DNA of 64,000 bases, taken from positions 62,001-126,000 of the forward strand of contig NZ_FOLO01000009.1 in the NCBI RefSeq assembly GCF_900112265.1. The letters are read 5' to 3'. Shown here one piece after another: positions 8,546 through 17,078 of the stretch. Made by a program: the position numbers and the translations under genes. The notes under the pieces are model-generated. The model did no database searches. It was not told the DNA's origin and worked only from the letters and a program-made list of their open reading frames with translations. Origin of the DNA: Pseudoalteromonas denitrificans DSM 6059. Its GTDB lineage: Bacteria > Pseudomonadota > Gammaproteobacteria > Enterobacterales > Alteromonadaceae. Position 1 is the stretch's first letter. Every line of letters begins with the position of its first letter.

Positions 8546-8639
8546 AGCTAAAGTAAACTGTGATTCTAATCAAGTCTAAAGAAAGTACTTTATGATAAAT
8601 TCTGTTGATGGTCCCCGATAGAAAGAGTGGTTTTACATC

Positions 8640-9854
8640 ATGATACAAATACAGGATTTTTCGTTACAACAAGAAATAGCACCTATATGGCGTTTGGCAT
8701 TTCGTTCCATGTTTTTAGCTGCAAGTGTATTTTCAATTCTGGCAATGCTCTACTGGGTTCTGTTTTTAAATGGGTATGCCTTATTACCTATGATATTGCC
8801 AACGAATGTTTGGCATGGCCATGAAATGATTTTTGGTTTTGTAGCAACAGTTGCCATCGGGTTTCTATTAACAGCCTCTCAAACTTGGACTGGCTTACGC
8901 TCTATCCATGGTAGGCCTTTAATGGTTTTATTTTTATTATGGTTTATTGCAAGAGTTGCTTTATTTCTCTCAATTAATGAAATTATTTTTTATATCGGTT
9001 TATTGGCTGAATTTTCATTTTGGTCTTATTCTATTGGTTTTTTAGCTTATTTATTAATAAAAAGTGGAAATCAACGTAACTTACTATTTATTCCTTTATT
9101 AACGATTATGTTGGTTTTAAATTTAAGTATTTTACTCAGTGGTAAATTAGGAGAGATTTTACTTGCTAAACATTTAATGAATACTGCTGTTTTGGTGTTT
9201 ACTATGTTAGTTACTTTATTAGGTGGGCGTGTTATTCCGTTTTTTACGCGTAATGGTTTAAAAAATGTAGGGCTTGAAGTGAAAAATAATAATGCACCAA
9301 CTTGGGTTGAGGTAATAACACCTATTTTAACTTTTATATCGGTGCTGGCTTTTTTTGGTGATTACTTCGTAGATTTAGGACGTTTTATTGCTGGGTTATT
9401 CAGCTTATGTGCCATATTGCAATTAATAAGGCTTGTATATTGGCAAGGATATAAAACATTTAGAGTGCCTTTATTATGGTCTTTGCATTTATCTTATTTT
9501 ATGTTGCCTGTTGGTTTATTTGTTATGGCTCTGAGCTTTTATAATTCACAACTTTTATTTTCTGATGCGCTACATTTAATAACGATAGGCACTATGGCAT
9601 TAATGATTTTAGCTATGATGTCACGTGTATCTCTTGGTCATACCGGTAGGCCTCTACACATTGATTCAATAATAGCTTGGGCATATATGTGTATTTTTAT
9701 GGCTGGGGTTGTGCGGGTAAGCTTACCTTTATTTGGTGAGCACCAAATAGCTTGGGTAATGAGTGGTTTATTGTGGTCTTTTGGTTTTGGCATCTTTGTA
9801 TTTCGTTATACCCCTATTTTATTAAAAGCCAGAGTAGATGGTGCAATAGGTTAA
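8640..9854 (+). CDS. nnrS: NnrS-family heme-copper membrane protein
   Basis: An integral membrane protein of 404 residues and about twelve hydrophobic segments. NnrS is a heme- and copper-containing protein that protects cells from nitrosative stress; it was shown in Vibrio cholerae to relieve NO damage to iron metabolism. Family hallmarks visible are PIWRLAFRSMFLAA at the N-terminus, the WHGHEMIFGF motif (residues 58-67) with candidate heme ligands, GGRVIPFFTRNGL mid-protein, and MMSRVSLGHTGRPL near the end. No denitrification or NO-reductase gene lies in this window, so it acts as a stand-alone stress gene here. The ribosome binding site is weak. Confidence 0.9.
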   Translation: MIQIQDFSLQQEIAPIWRLAFRSMFLAASVFSILAMLYWVLFLNGYALLPMILPTNVWHGHEMIFGFVATVAIGFLLTASQTWTGLRSIHGRPLMVLFLLWFIARVALFLSINEIIFYIGLLAEFSFWSYSIGFLAYLLIKSGNQRNLLFIPLLTIMLVLNLSILLSGKLGEILLAKHLMNTAVLVFTMLVTLLGGRVIPFFTRNGLKNVGLEVKNNNAPTWVEVITPILTFISVLAFFGDYFVDLGRFIAGLFSLCAILQLIRLVYWQGYKTFRVPLLWSLHLSYFMLPVGLFVMALSFYNSQLLFSDALHLITIGTMALMILAMMSRVSLGHTGRPLHIDSIIAWAYMCIFMAGVVRVSLPLFGEHQIAWVMSGLLWSFGFGIFVFRYTPILLKARVDGAIG

Positions 9855-9904
9855 TTGCTTTAAGGTATCAATAAAATATTCGGCACGGCTTATCATAATA
9901 AGGT

Positions 9905-9943
9905 AGACTAAGGTTGTAACTAGTAATGATCTTAGTCTTTATT
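9905..9943. terminator. Hairpin after nnrS
   Basis: AGACTAAG (9905-9912) and CTTAGTCT (9931-9938) form a perfect 8-bp stem with an 18-base loop, followed by TTATTTC. It is probably the nnrS terminator, although the large loop and short T tract make it weak. Confidence 0.5.
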
Positions 9944-9962
9944 TCTTAGCAGGCTATCTTTT

Positions 9963-11228
9963 ATGGGTAAAACAAAAAATAAAATGGTAACGGATGGAGT
10001 GCAATTTGTTGCTCGCCAACCAATTTTTGATAATCAAAAAGAAATATTTGCATATGAACTTTTATACCGAGATTCAGAGGCTAATTTTTTCCCGCAACAC
10101 TTAACGGATGAACAAGCTACAGGCCGTATGTTTTTTGATGCCATTCTATTACATGGTTTAAATAAGCTAACGAATAACCACACCGCATTTATCAATTTAT
10201 CTACATCCGCATTAATTTTAGAATTGCCAAATCTTATCTCCGCAGACCAAGCTGTGATTGAAATTATTGAGCGTACCGAAGAGTTGGAAGAGGTCACACA
10301 TTTTGTTAGCGACATGAAAAAGCAAGGTTACACCTTTGCGCTTGATGATTATGATGGAGATGAAAAATGGGAAGCTGTTTTAGAGCAGGTTGATTATATT
10401 AAGCTTGAAGTGGAAGAGCCAATAATGCGCACTATCTTGCAAGCTAAAAAATTAAAAAGAAAATATCCTAAAACAAAAATAGTGGTTGAAAGAATTGAAG
10501 ATTATGTAACGTTTAAACAACTGTCAGATGCTGGAGTTGATTATTTTCAAGGGTACTTTTTTTCTAAACCTGAAATGATGAGTTTAAAAAATATAAACCC
10601 AACAAAAATGATTGTACTTGAGTTATTAAAACTTGCTTCAAAGCCTGATTTAAACTTTATGTTAGTACAAGAGAAGGTCGCGAAAGATTTAAGTTTAACT
10701 GCACGAGTTTTAAAATTAGCTAACAGTGCTTGCGGTAATAGTAATATTTTAATTAGTTCGTTAACACAGGCGATTGTTTATTTAGGTGAAGATCTGATCC
10801 GGCAATTTATCAGTGTATTAGCATTGAGTGAGTTAGGCCAAGATAAACCATCTGAATTAACTAAGTTGGGCCTGCTTAGGGCACAATTTTTAACTTTAAT
10901 GTTAGAGCAATATGATACTAAAATTATAAATACTGGATACTTAGTTGGTTTAGTTTCTGTTTTAGATGCTGTGTTAGATTGCGATATGGCGGGGATAGTG
11001 GCTGATTTTAAACTCAGCAAAGCTTGTAAAGATGCTTTATTAAATGATGAAGGCATCATTGGAAAAATGCTTTATATTTGCAAGGCAATTGAATTAGATG
11101 ATTGGGTTAAAATTCAAGGGCAACTCAAAAAAGGTGATGTCAATGCGAATAAGCTTGCACTTGCTTATACTCAAGCCTTATTTTATGCAGATGAGACTCT
11201 CGATGAAATAAATGAGGAGCAGTTCTAA
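9963..11228 (+). CDS. EAL-HDOD domain protein (YuxH/CdgJ-like)
   Basis: A soluble signalling protein. The EAL-like domain covers residues about 15-215: E32 in YELLYRD, FINLSTSAL, FALDDYDGDEKW, YIKLEVEEP and QGYFFSKPE. The HDOD domain covers about 215-400 (MLVQEKVAKDLSLTARVLKLANSA). In canonical phosphodiesterases the DD motif continues FGTGYSS. Here it reads YDGDEKW, and the EAL signature is YELL, so the domain may bind rather than cleave cyclic-di-GMP or may only mediate protein contacts. Proteins of this architecture (CdgJ in Vibrio cholerae, YuxH in Bacillus) affect motility and surface behaviour. A later ATG at 9987 is an alternative start. The gene is monocistronic, bounded by hairpins on both sides. 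Confidence 0.85.
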   Translation: MGKTKNKMVTDGVQFVARQPIFDNQKEIFAYELLYRDSEANFFPQHLTDEQATGRMFFDAILLHGLNKLTNNHTAFINLSTSALILELPNLISADQAVIEIIERTEELEEVTHFVSDMKKQGYTFALDDYDGDEKWEAVLEQVDYIKLEVEEPIMRTILQAKKLKRKYPKTKIVVERIEDYVTFKQLSDAGVDYFQGYFFSKPEMMSLKNINPTKMIVLELLKLASKPDLNFMLVQEKVAKDLSLTARVLKLANSACGNSNILISSLTQAIVYLGEDLIRQFISVLALSELGQDKPSELTKLGLLRAQFLTLMLEQYDTKIINTGYLVGLVSVLDAVLDCDMAGIVADFKLSKACKDALLNDEGIIGKMLYICKAIELDDWVKIQGQLKKGDVNANKLALAYTQALFYADETLDEINEEQF

Positions 11229-11235
11229 TTTGGTT

Positions 11236-11271
11236 GTTAGCCTTAATTTTAATTAGAGACATAAGGCTAAC
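11236..11271. terminator. Bidirectional hairpin between EAL-HDOD and DUF2797 genes
   Basis: GTTAGCCTTA (11236-11245) and TAAGGCTAAC (11262-11271) form a perfect 10-bp stem with a 16-base loop between two convergent genes. The following sequence has TTTT on the + strand. It likely ends both transcripts. Confidence 0.65.
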
Positions 11272-11285
11272 TCGGATTTTATAGT

Positions 11286-12092
11286 TTAAACATTCACTTC
11301 AATTTCATAAGAACTAAATTTTCTGATATTTATTACACCAGTATCAAAAAGTAAGTATTGCCCTTTTATCCCTTGTAGCACTCCACTTACTTCTGGATTT
11401 TTATCAAAATTAAATGAGCTGACTTTTGTTGGATATTCCGAAACTGGAAATGAAATATCTATGATATCAGCATCAAGTTTTTCAATGGCTGTTGCGCCAT
11501 AAATTTCAGCAAGTTCATCAAGTTTAACCTGTATTTGAGGGATTAATTCAGCGGCCTTTATTTTAAGGTCGATATTGTCGTTATCGCCTTTTAGCATATT
11601 TCGCCAATTGGTTTTATCACTTATAAATTCAGCAAGTGCAATTTCGACTAACCCTGATTGTTGTCGTGTTTGCACTGTGAAAATAGGGAGCGCTTGCGTT
11701 GCGCCTTGATCTATCCATCTGGTAGGTACTTGACGTGTGATCCCAACCTTTAGACCTGACGTATTTGCTAAATAAACCGTATGCGGGATCATGCAGTTCT
11801 CAATACCCCATTGAGGCTCTCTACACGTGCCTTTTTCATGGTGGCATGTTTCAGGTTTCATCATGCACATGTCACAACTTGCGAGTTTACGCATACATAC
11901 AAAGCAATGTCCTTGCGAATAACTTTTTTTAGTTTTTTTATGACAGTTGGAGCAAAATATATTTCCAGTATGAGTTAAAGTGAGTTTTTTCCCTATTAAT
12001 GGGTTTAACGCAAGGAACTCATCTCCTACGGGTAATTGATATTCAACGGGTTGTGTGAGTGTTGATTTTAATTTTGAAAGTATGCCTTTCAT
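11286..12092 (-). CDS. DUF2797 protein with Cys-rich zinc module and GIY-YIG-like core
   Basis: A 268-residue protein of unknown role. The N-terminal third holds eight cysteines in zinc-knuckle-like spacing (C47, C50, C63, C66, C73, C76, C83, C90). The middle reads VYLANTSGLKVGITRQVPTR followed by WIDQGA. The order of a Y-x-A strand, a K(V/I)GI strand and a downstream Arg resembles the GIY-YIG nuclease fold. That similarity is my reading and is not an established assignment. The C-terminal part contains QYLLFDTGVINIRKFSSYEI, a beta-rich segment. The DUF2797 family occurs in gammaproteobacteria and actinobacteria. It is convergent with the EAL-HDOD gene and lies just downstream of the EAL sensor gene, 45 bp after that gene's start. 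Confidence 0.78.
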   Translation of the reverse strand: MKGILSKLKSTLTQPVEYQLPVGDEFLALNPLIGKKLTLTHTGNIFCSNCHKKTKKSYSQGHCFVCMRKLASCDMCMMKPETCHHEKGTCREPQWGIENCMIPHTVYLANTSGLKVGITRQVPTRWIDQGATQALPIFTVQTRQQSGLVEIALAEFISDKTNWRNMLKGDNDNIDLKIKAAELIPQIQVKLDELAEIYGATAIEKLDADIIDISFPVSEYPTKVSSFNFDKNPEVSGVLQGIKGQYLLFDTGVINIRKFSSYEIEVNV

Positions 12093-12137
12093 ATTGTGAT
12101 GCCCCTCTATGTTAAGGTCGCAATATTAGCATAGGTT

Positions 12138-14672
12138 TTATTTATCTTGCTGGGTATAATTTTCTAGCCATTGCAAATATTGTTCGAACGGTAAAGGTTT
12201 TGAGTAATAATAACCTTGTACTAAATCGCAATGGCAGTCGGTGAGTATTTTTTCTATCTCAGCTGATTCAACCCCTTCAGCAACAACTTTTAACTTGAGA
12301 CTTTTTGCCATGTCTATTGTTGTTTTTACTATAGTTTGATGACGTGTTGAATCGGCTAAATCTAAAATAAAGCTTTTATCTATTTTAAGTTCATTAAAGG
12401 GCAGTTGGGATATATAAGTTAGTGAAGAATAGCCTGTGCCATAATCATCAACAGAAACCTGTATTCCCATCACAGATAGTTTAGACATTAAGTTACTTAA
12501 GTGCTGAAAATCGCTCACCATCACGGATTCTGTTAATTCAAAGTTTAGTAAGTGGGTTGGTGTATTAAAGTGGGATAAAATATTTTTTACTTTAGATAAA
12601 AAGTTCTGCATGGCAATATCTTTACCACTAATGTTAATTGATAAACTATGTTGGTCATAACCTTTGCTTACTAAGGTATTTAATTGCTGACAAGCCGTGT
12701 TTAATACCCACATAGTTAGCTCATTTATTATACCTGTGTCTTCAGCAATGCGAATAAACATATCAGGGGAAACAAAACCATGAATTGGATGTTGCCATCG
12801 TAATAATACCTCAGAGCCATGTACAGAAGCATCCTTTAAGTTAATCTGAGGCTGATGAAATAAATGTAAATCATTGTTATGAATAGCAAGCTGTAATTCT
12901 GTTGCAAGTGTTAATTTTTGTGCAATGTTATAGGTTTCACTCATTTGATAAAAGCTCAAATTAAGACTTTCTCGTTTAGCTTGTTCTAATGCTTGAAAGG
13001 CTTTTTTGATCATAACGGTTGCAAAATGGGTGTCTTCTTGAACTGAAAAAATACCTATTTTAGTTTTTAAATCAATTAGTAAACCGCTTATTTTGATATC
13101 TTTTGAAAGTGAGTTTTGCATTTGTGTGAGCTGATTTGTTAATTCCTGAACATTAATAAATCTAGAAACTAAAACAGCGAGCACTCCATCCTTGGCTTTT
13201 GCTATTTTGATGAGAGTATCAGGTTTTTGTTCAAAATATAAAAAGTGGCTATCTAAATTAATGTAATTATTAATATCGTTAGCAATATGCGACACTAAAG
13301 CTGCGCTTTCTTCATTAGTTATATATGGCGAAATATCATTAAAATTTAAAACTTCAATTAAACAGATAGAAAATTTTCTTTTAGTATCAATAAGACTTTG
13401 CATTGTAGATTCTAAAAAGTTGAGATTCGGTAAGTGTAAATCTTGATCATGAGTTGCATTATAAAAAGCAATTTCTTTTTGGTGCCGCATTCGCTCTGCA
13501 AGCGCCATAGCCATTAAAGTTACCTCAAGAAGCACACCTATCATAAATGCATAACGTGCTAAAAAAGAGTATTCAATAATACCTGTTAGCATCATAGGTT
13601 GAATTGCAGCACCTATAATGAGTGGTAACCAGGAAATAATATAAAACTTAGCCCAATTAAAATTTGTTTTAAGCTTAGCAATAATTAATATAAAACTAAC
13701 TAAGTAAAAGAAAAATAAAAAAACAAAAAATATTTGGGCTGCAATATACTCCGGAAGCCACAAAGATATTACTCCAAATAAGGTCATAATTGAGGCGTAA
13801 TATATGCCAATATTATAGAGCTTGCCTTTTTCTTTATGGTAGTGGAGAAAAAATATCGCAAAAAATAAAGTACAGATAGCAACTAAATAATTAAGTGAAA
13901 TAATATTTTTTTGAAAAAAGGAATGAATAAAGTCAGGCCAAAGTAAATTACCAAAACCTAATACAACCCCCATTTGCATTATTACAGATAAAATATAGCT
14001 AATATAAATCAAGTATACACTGTCTTTTATGCCAAAAAATAATACCAAATTATACAAAGCTATCATTAACATAATGCCTATAAATATACCCCATATAAGA
14101 TGAGTATCTTTACTGAGCGTTAAAAAATCATGGGCTTCATAAATACGGATAGGAGTTTTTGCAACTCCTGTTGTTTTTATTTTGATAAGTAAGCGAGTTT
14201 GTTGTTTAGATGCAATATTAAACTCAAATGAAGGTAAGTTTTGCTCTGAAAGAGTCAGCTTAAAATTGAGGTCTCCCATTTTATTTTGTTTAATAATTTT
14301 TTTATTTGAATTTAACTGTACCACTTCTAATACATCTAACATTGGGTTATCAAAATGCGCAACAAGAGCGTAATTTTGAGGGGTATTATTTTTTAACTGC
14401 ATATTAAGCCAGTAAGTTTGTTGGGTAAAACTCCAGGGAATATTTGATAATGGTGCCTTTATGAATAAATCAGGTTTTTTTAGTAAGTCTGTTAATGTGA
14501 GTTTATTGGAGATGTCTAAGAAGTAAGATGTATTGTTATGAATTGAATATGTTTTATCTATGGCTTTTTGGGTTGGGTCTGAAATATTAGACGTTAAGAT
14601 AAATATTAACATGAGAATGACTGCTAATATAAAAAGGCTATAAAATTTTCTTTGTAAATATGGTGGTGGCAT
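12138..14672 (-). CDS. 7TMR-DISM sensor with degenerate GGDEF and intact EAL domain
   Basis: An inner-membrane cyclic-di-GMP phosphodiesterase candidate of 844 residues. The domains in order are: an N-terminal membrane segment (residues about 10-26); a periplasmic 7TMR-DISMED2-type beta domain (about 45-185, with WSFTQQTYWLNMQLKN); a seven-segment membrane region (about 195-395); a GGDEF-like domain whose LTGLPNR-like motif reads DLHLPNLNF and whose GGDEF position is lost; and an EAL domain over the last 250 residues. The EAL catalytic set looks complete: SEVLLRW, SINISG, FELTES, VDDYGTGYSS, LKIDKSFI, VVAEGVES and QGYYYSKPL. The expected role is to hydrolyse cyclic-di-GMP in response to a periplasmic ligand, probably carbohydrate-like by family precedent. 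The gene stands alone between purD and the DUF2797 gene. Confidence 0.9.
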   Translation of the reverse strand: MPPPYLQRKFYSLFILAVILMLIFILTSNISDPTQKAIDKTYSIHNNTSYFLDISNKLTLTDLLKKPDLFIKAPLSNIPWSFTQQTYWLNMQLKNNTPQNYALVAHFDNPMLDVLEVVQLNSNKKIIKQNKMGDLNFKLTLSEQNLPSFEFNIASKQQTRLLIKIKTTGVAKTPIRIYEAHDFLTLSKDTHLIWGIFIGIMLMIALYNLVLFFGIKDSVYLIYISYILSVIMQMGVVLGFGNLLWPDFIHSFFQKNIISLNYLVAICTLFFAIFFLHYHKEKGKLYNIGIYYASIMTLFGVISLWLPEYIAAQIFFVFLFFFYLVSFILIIAKLKTNFNWAKFYIISWLPLIIGAAIQPMMLTGIIEYSFLARYAFMIGVLLEVTLMAMALAERMRHQKEIAFYNATHDQDLHLPNLNFLESTMQSLIDTKRKFSICLIEVLNFNDISPYITNEESAALVSHIANDINNYINLDSHFLYFEQKPDTLIKIAKAKDGVLAVLVSRFINVQELTNQLTQMQNSLSKDIKISGLLIDLKTKIGIFSVQEDTHFATVMIKKAFQALEQAKRESLNLSFYQMSETYNIAQKLTLATELQLAIHNNDLHLFHQPQINLKDASVHGSEVLLRWQHPIHGFVSPDMFIRIAEDTGIINELTMWVLNTACQQLNTLVSKGYDQHSLSINISGKDIAMQNFLSKVKNILSHFNTPTHLLNFELTESVMVSDFQHLSNLMSKLSVMGIQVSVDDYGTGYSSLTYISQLPFNELKIDKSFILDLADSTRHQTIVKTTIDMAKSLKLKVVAEGVESAEIEKILTDCHCDLVQGYYYSKPLPFEQYLQWLENYTQQDK

Positions 14673-14756
14673 TAAATAACGAATATTTAATAAGATAATA
14701 CTAAAACAGTAGCATTTTTTTGCAGGTTTGGCGTTTTAAATCATATTTAAAAGTAA

Positions 14757-14777
14757 TGGGGGACTTAGCCCCCCCCA
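14757..14777 (-). terminator. G/C hairpin after purD
   Basis: Five G (14758-14762) and a run of eight C (14769-14776) with a short spacer form a strong stem right after the purD stop. Read on the minus strand it is followed by ATTACTTTT, so the T tract is poor. It is a likely purD terminator or pause site. Confidence 0.5.
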
Positions 14778-14789
14778 AAATATAACGAT

Positions 14790-16076
14790 TTAGCTTTGCT
14801 CACGTTCAATTGCACGATATGCAATATCTGTACGGTATTCTACGCCTTTGAAGTTAACTTCTTTGATCAATTCATAGGCACCTTGTTGCGCTTCGGTTAC
14901 TGTGTTACCCAGTGCCGTAGCACATAAAACACGGCCACCCGATGTAACAACTTTACCATCTACTTCTTTGGTGCCTGCATGAAATACTTTAGTACCTGCT
15001 GGGTATTCAACCTTAAGACCTGAAATTTCATCACCTTTTGGATATGAAGCCGGATAGCCTGCAGCCGCTAAAACAACACCAACAGCGGCGCGAGGGTCAA
15101 ATTGGATCTCAGCTTGATCTAATTCTACACGTTCAGCTGCAAGGAGTAACTCAACTAAATCGGATTGTAAACGTAACATAATTGGCTGTGTTTCAGGGTC
15201 GCCAAAACGACAATTAAATTCGATTACTTTTGGTGTTCCATCCGCATCGATCATTAAACCAGCATATAAAAAGCCTGTATATGGGTGTCCTTCATCATGC
15301 ATTCCTTGTACTGTTGGAATAATAACTTCATTCATAATGCGTTGATGAATTTCATTTGTTACAACTGGAGCTGGAGAATAGGCACCCATTCCACCTGTAT
15401 TAGGGCCTTTATCTTCGTTATAAGCACGTTTGTGATCTTGGCTAGTTGCAAAGGGTAAAACATTTTTACCATCAACCATTACAATGAAAGATGCTTCTTC
15501 ACCTTCAAGGAACTCTTCGATTACAACACGACTTCCCGCTTCACCAAACGCATTGCCCGCAAGCATATCGCGAATCGCGTCAATCGCTTCGTCTTCTGTC
15601 ATAGCAACAATAACGCCTTTGCCAGCAGCTAAACCATCGGCTTTAATTACAATGGGTGCTCCATTGTGTTTTACATAAGCAATCGCAGGATCAATTTCAG
15701 TGAATGTTTGGTAATAACCCGTTGGTATATCATGACGAGCTAAAAAATCTTTAGTAAATGATTTTGATCCTTCTAATTGAGCTGCGCCTTTTGTTGGACC
15801 AAAAATAGCGAGCCCTTCCTCTCTGAATCTATCTACAATACCAATCACAAGAGGTGCTTCAGGACCAACAATTGTATAATCAATTGCATTTTCTTTAACA
15901 AAATGGACTAATGCGTCGATATCTTCAACACCAATTGCCACATTTTTTAATTTTGGCTCTAATGCTGTACCTGCATTACCTGGTGCGACAAAAACACTAT
16001 TTACTTTAGTTGATTGAGCGGCTTTAAATGCTAAAGCATGTTCACGACCACCACTACCAATGACAAGTATGTTCAT
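14790..16076 (-). CDS. purD: Phosphoribosylamine-glycine ligase (GARS)
   Basis: Catalyses the second step of de novo purine synthesis, ATP-dependent ligation of glycine to phosphoribosylamine. It has an ATP-grasp fold of 428 residues (E. coli 429). Visible markers are MNILVIGSGGREHALAFKAA at the start, IVIKADGLAAGKGVIVA (ATP-binding), GPNTGGMGAYSPAPV, and EFNCRFGDPETQPIMLRL (metal-binding Glu/Asn region). AGGA lies before the ATG. In most gammaproteobacteria purD directly follows purH; here a methyltransferase-like lipoprotein gene stands between them and only 12 bp separates it from purD, so purD may be co-transcribed with that gene. Confidence 0.97.
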   Translation of the reverse strand: MNILVIGSGGREHALAFKAAQSTKVNSVFVAPGNAGTALEPKLKNVAIGVEDIDALVHFVKENAIDYTIVGPEAPLVIGIVDRFREEGLAIFGPTKGAAQLEGSKSFTKDFLARHDIPTGYYQTFTEIDPAIAYVKHNGAPIVIKADGLAAGKGVIVAMTEDEAIDAIRDMLAGNAFGEAGSRVVIEEFLEGEEASFIVMVDGKNVLPFATSQDHKRAYNEDKGPNTGGMGAYSPAPVVTNEIHQRIMNEVIIPTVQGMHDEGHPYTGFLYAGLMIDADGTPKVIEFNCRFGDPETQPIMLRLQSDLVELLLAAERVELDQAEIQFDPRAAVGVVLAAAGYPASYPKGDEISGLKVEYPAGTKVFHAGTKEVDGKVVTSGGRVLCATALGNTVTEAQQGAYELIKEVNFKGVEYRTDIAYRAIEREQS

Positions 16077-16088
16077 TTTTTTTCCTAA

Positions 16089-16916
16089 TTAAGGTTTTTT
16101 AAATTTTAACGTCATGCGATCACTTTCACCTATCGCAATATATTTATTTGTATCTGTTTCACCTAATGCTAAGCGTGGTGGAAGTGTCCACACACCTTTG
16201 GCATGATCAGCGGTATCTTTAGAGTTTGCATTAATTTCACTTTTAGAAACTAGTTTAAAACCTGATTTTTGTGCTAACGATATCACCCAGCTTTCTTTAA
16301 CATAACCAGAGCGTTTTGCTTTTGCAGAGTGTCTGATTTCAGGTAAACGGTGATCGACTATGCCTAAAATACCACCTGGCTTTAATGCGCTATAAAAGGC
16401 CTTAAAGGCATTTTCAACACCTTCATCGTCTCTTTGCATATACCAGTTATGTAAGTTTCTAAAAGTTAATACCATATCGGCACTTTCTTTTGGTGCAATT
16501 GCGTGATGTGTGCCAGGGTAAAATTCAGATAATTTTACTTCACTATAAATTTTATTGCCGGCTAACTTATCTTTGTAAGATTGTAATGCCCGTTGATAAT
16601 ATTTTACTTCTGAATCTGAAGGGAAGTTAGCCGCGTAATATTTTCCTTGTTCTTTTAAAATAGGGGCTAAAATTTCAGAATACCAGCCAGAGCCTGGCCA
16701 AATTTCAACAACAGTCATATTTGGCTTTAAACCAAAAAAGTTTAATGTTTGCTTTGGGTGTCTAAACGGGTCACGGAGTTTGTTTTGATCGCTACGTAAA
16801 CTAGCGCTTGTAGCTTCACTGAGTAAGGTTTTTATATCTGTTGATTTACATGCATTTAAATTAATAGCGATAAGGAAGACAAATGCTACTTTGAAAGAGA
16901 TGGGTAATAATTTCAT
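16089..16916 (-). CDS. Predicted lipoprotein SAM-dependent methyltransferase (COG4798-like)
   Basis: A 275-residue protein with a Rossmann methyltransferase fold. The N-terminus is a signal peptide ending in a lipobox (LNAC, C23), which predicts lipid anchoring outside the cytoplasm. The SAM-site motif I region reads TVVEIWPGSGWYSEILAPIL, with an acidic end of a strand followed by a loop. The later DMVLTFRNLHNWYMQRDDEG and GGILGIVDHRLPE match the exported COG4798 class. A methyltransferase outside the cytoplasm has no obvious SAM supply, so the actual chemistry is unclear. It lies between purH (with a terminator in between) and purD (12 bp away), so it probably has its own promoter in 16917-17040 and reads into purD. 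Confidence 0.8.
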   Translation of the reverse strand: MKLLPISFKVAFVFLIAINLNACKSTDIKTLLSEATSASLRSDQNKLRDPFRHPKQTLNFFGLKPNMTVVEIWPGSGWYSEILAPILKEQGKYYAANFPSDSEVKYYQRALQSYKDKLAGNKIYSEVKLSEFYPGTHHAIAPKESADMVLTFRNLHNWYMQRDDEGVENAFKAFYSALKPGGILGIVDHRLPEIRHSAKAKRSGYVKESWVISLAQKSGFKLVSKSEINANSKDTADHAKGVWTLPPRLALGETDTNKYIAIGESDRMTLKFKKP

Positions 16917-17040
16917 TTTTACCTCGGGTAATTTATTTTAGCTGTTGAAAACCATGAAAATAGTAGCTAACTAATTGTATTATTATTTTTATAGCAAACA
17001 AAATTATATTTGAAAATTTATTTTGTTTGCTATAAAAACA

Positions 17041-17066
17041 AAAGGGCTGATAAAAATCAGCCCTTT
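17041..17066 (-). terminator. Terminator after purH
   Basis: AAAGGGCTGAT (17041-17051) and ATCAGCCCTTT (17056-17066) form a perfect 11-bp stem with a 4-base loop. On the minus strand it is followed by TGTTTTT. It separates purH from the downstream methyltransferase-purD unit. Confidence 0.92.
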
Positions 17067-17078
17067 GTATATCAATTT

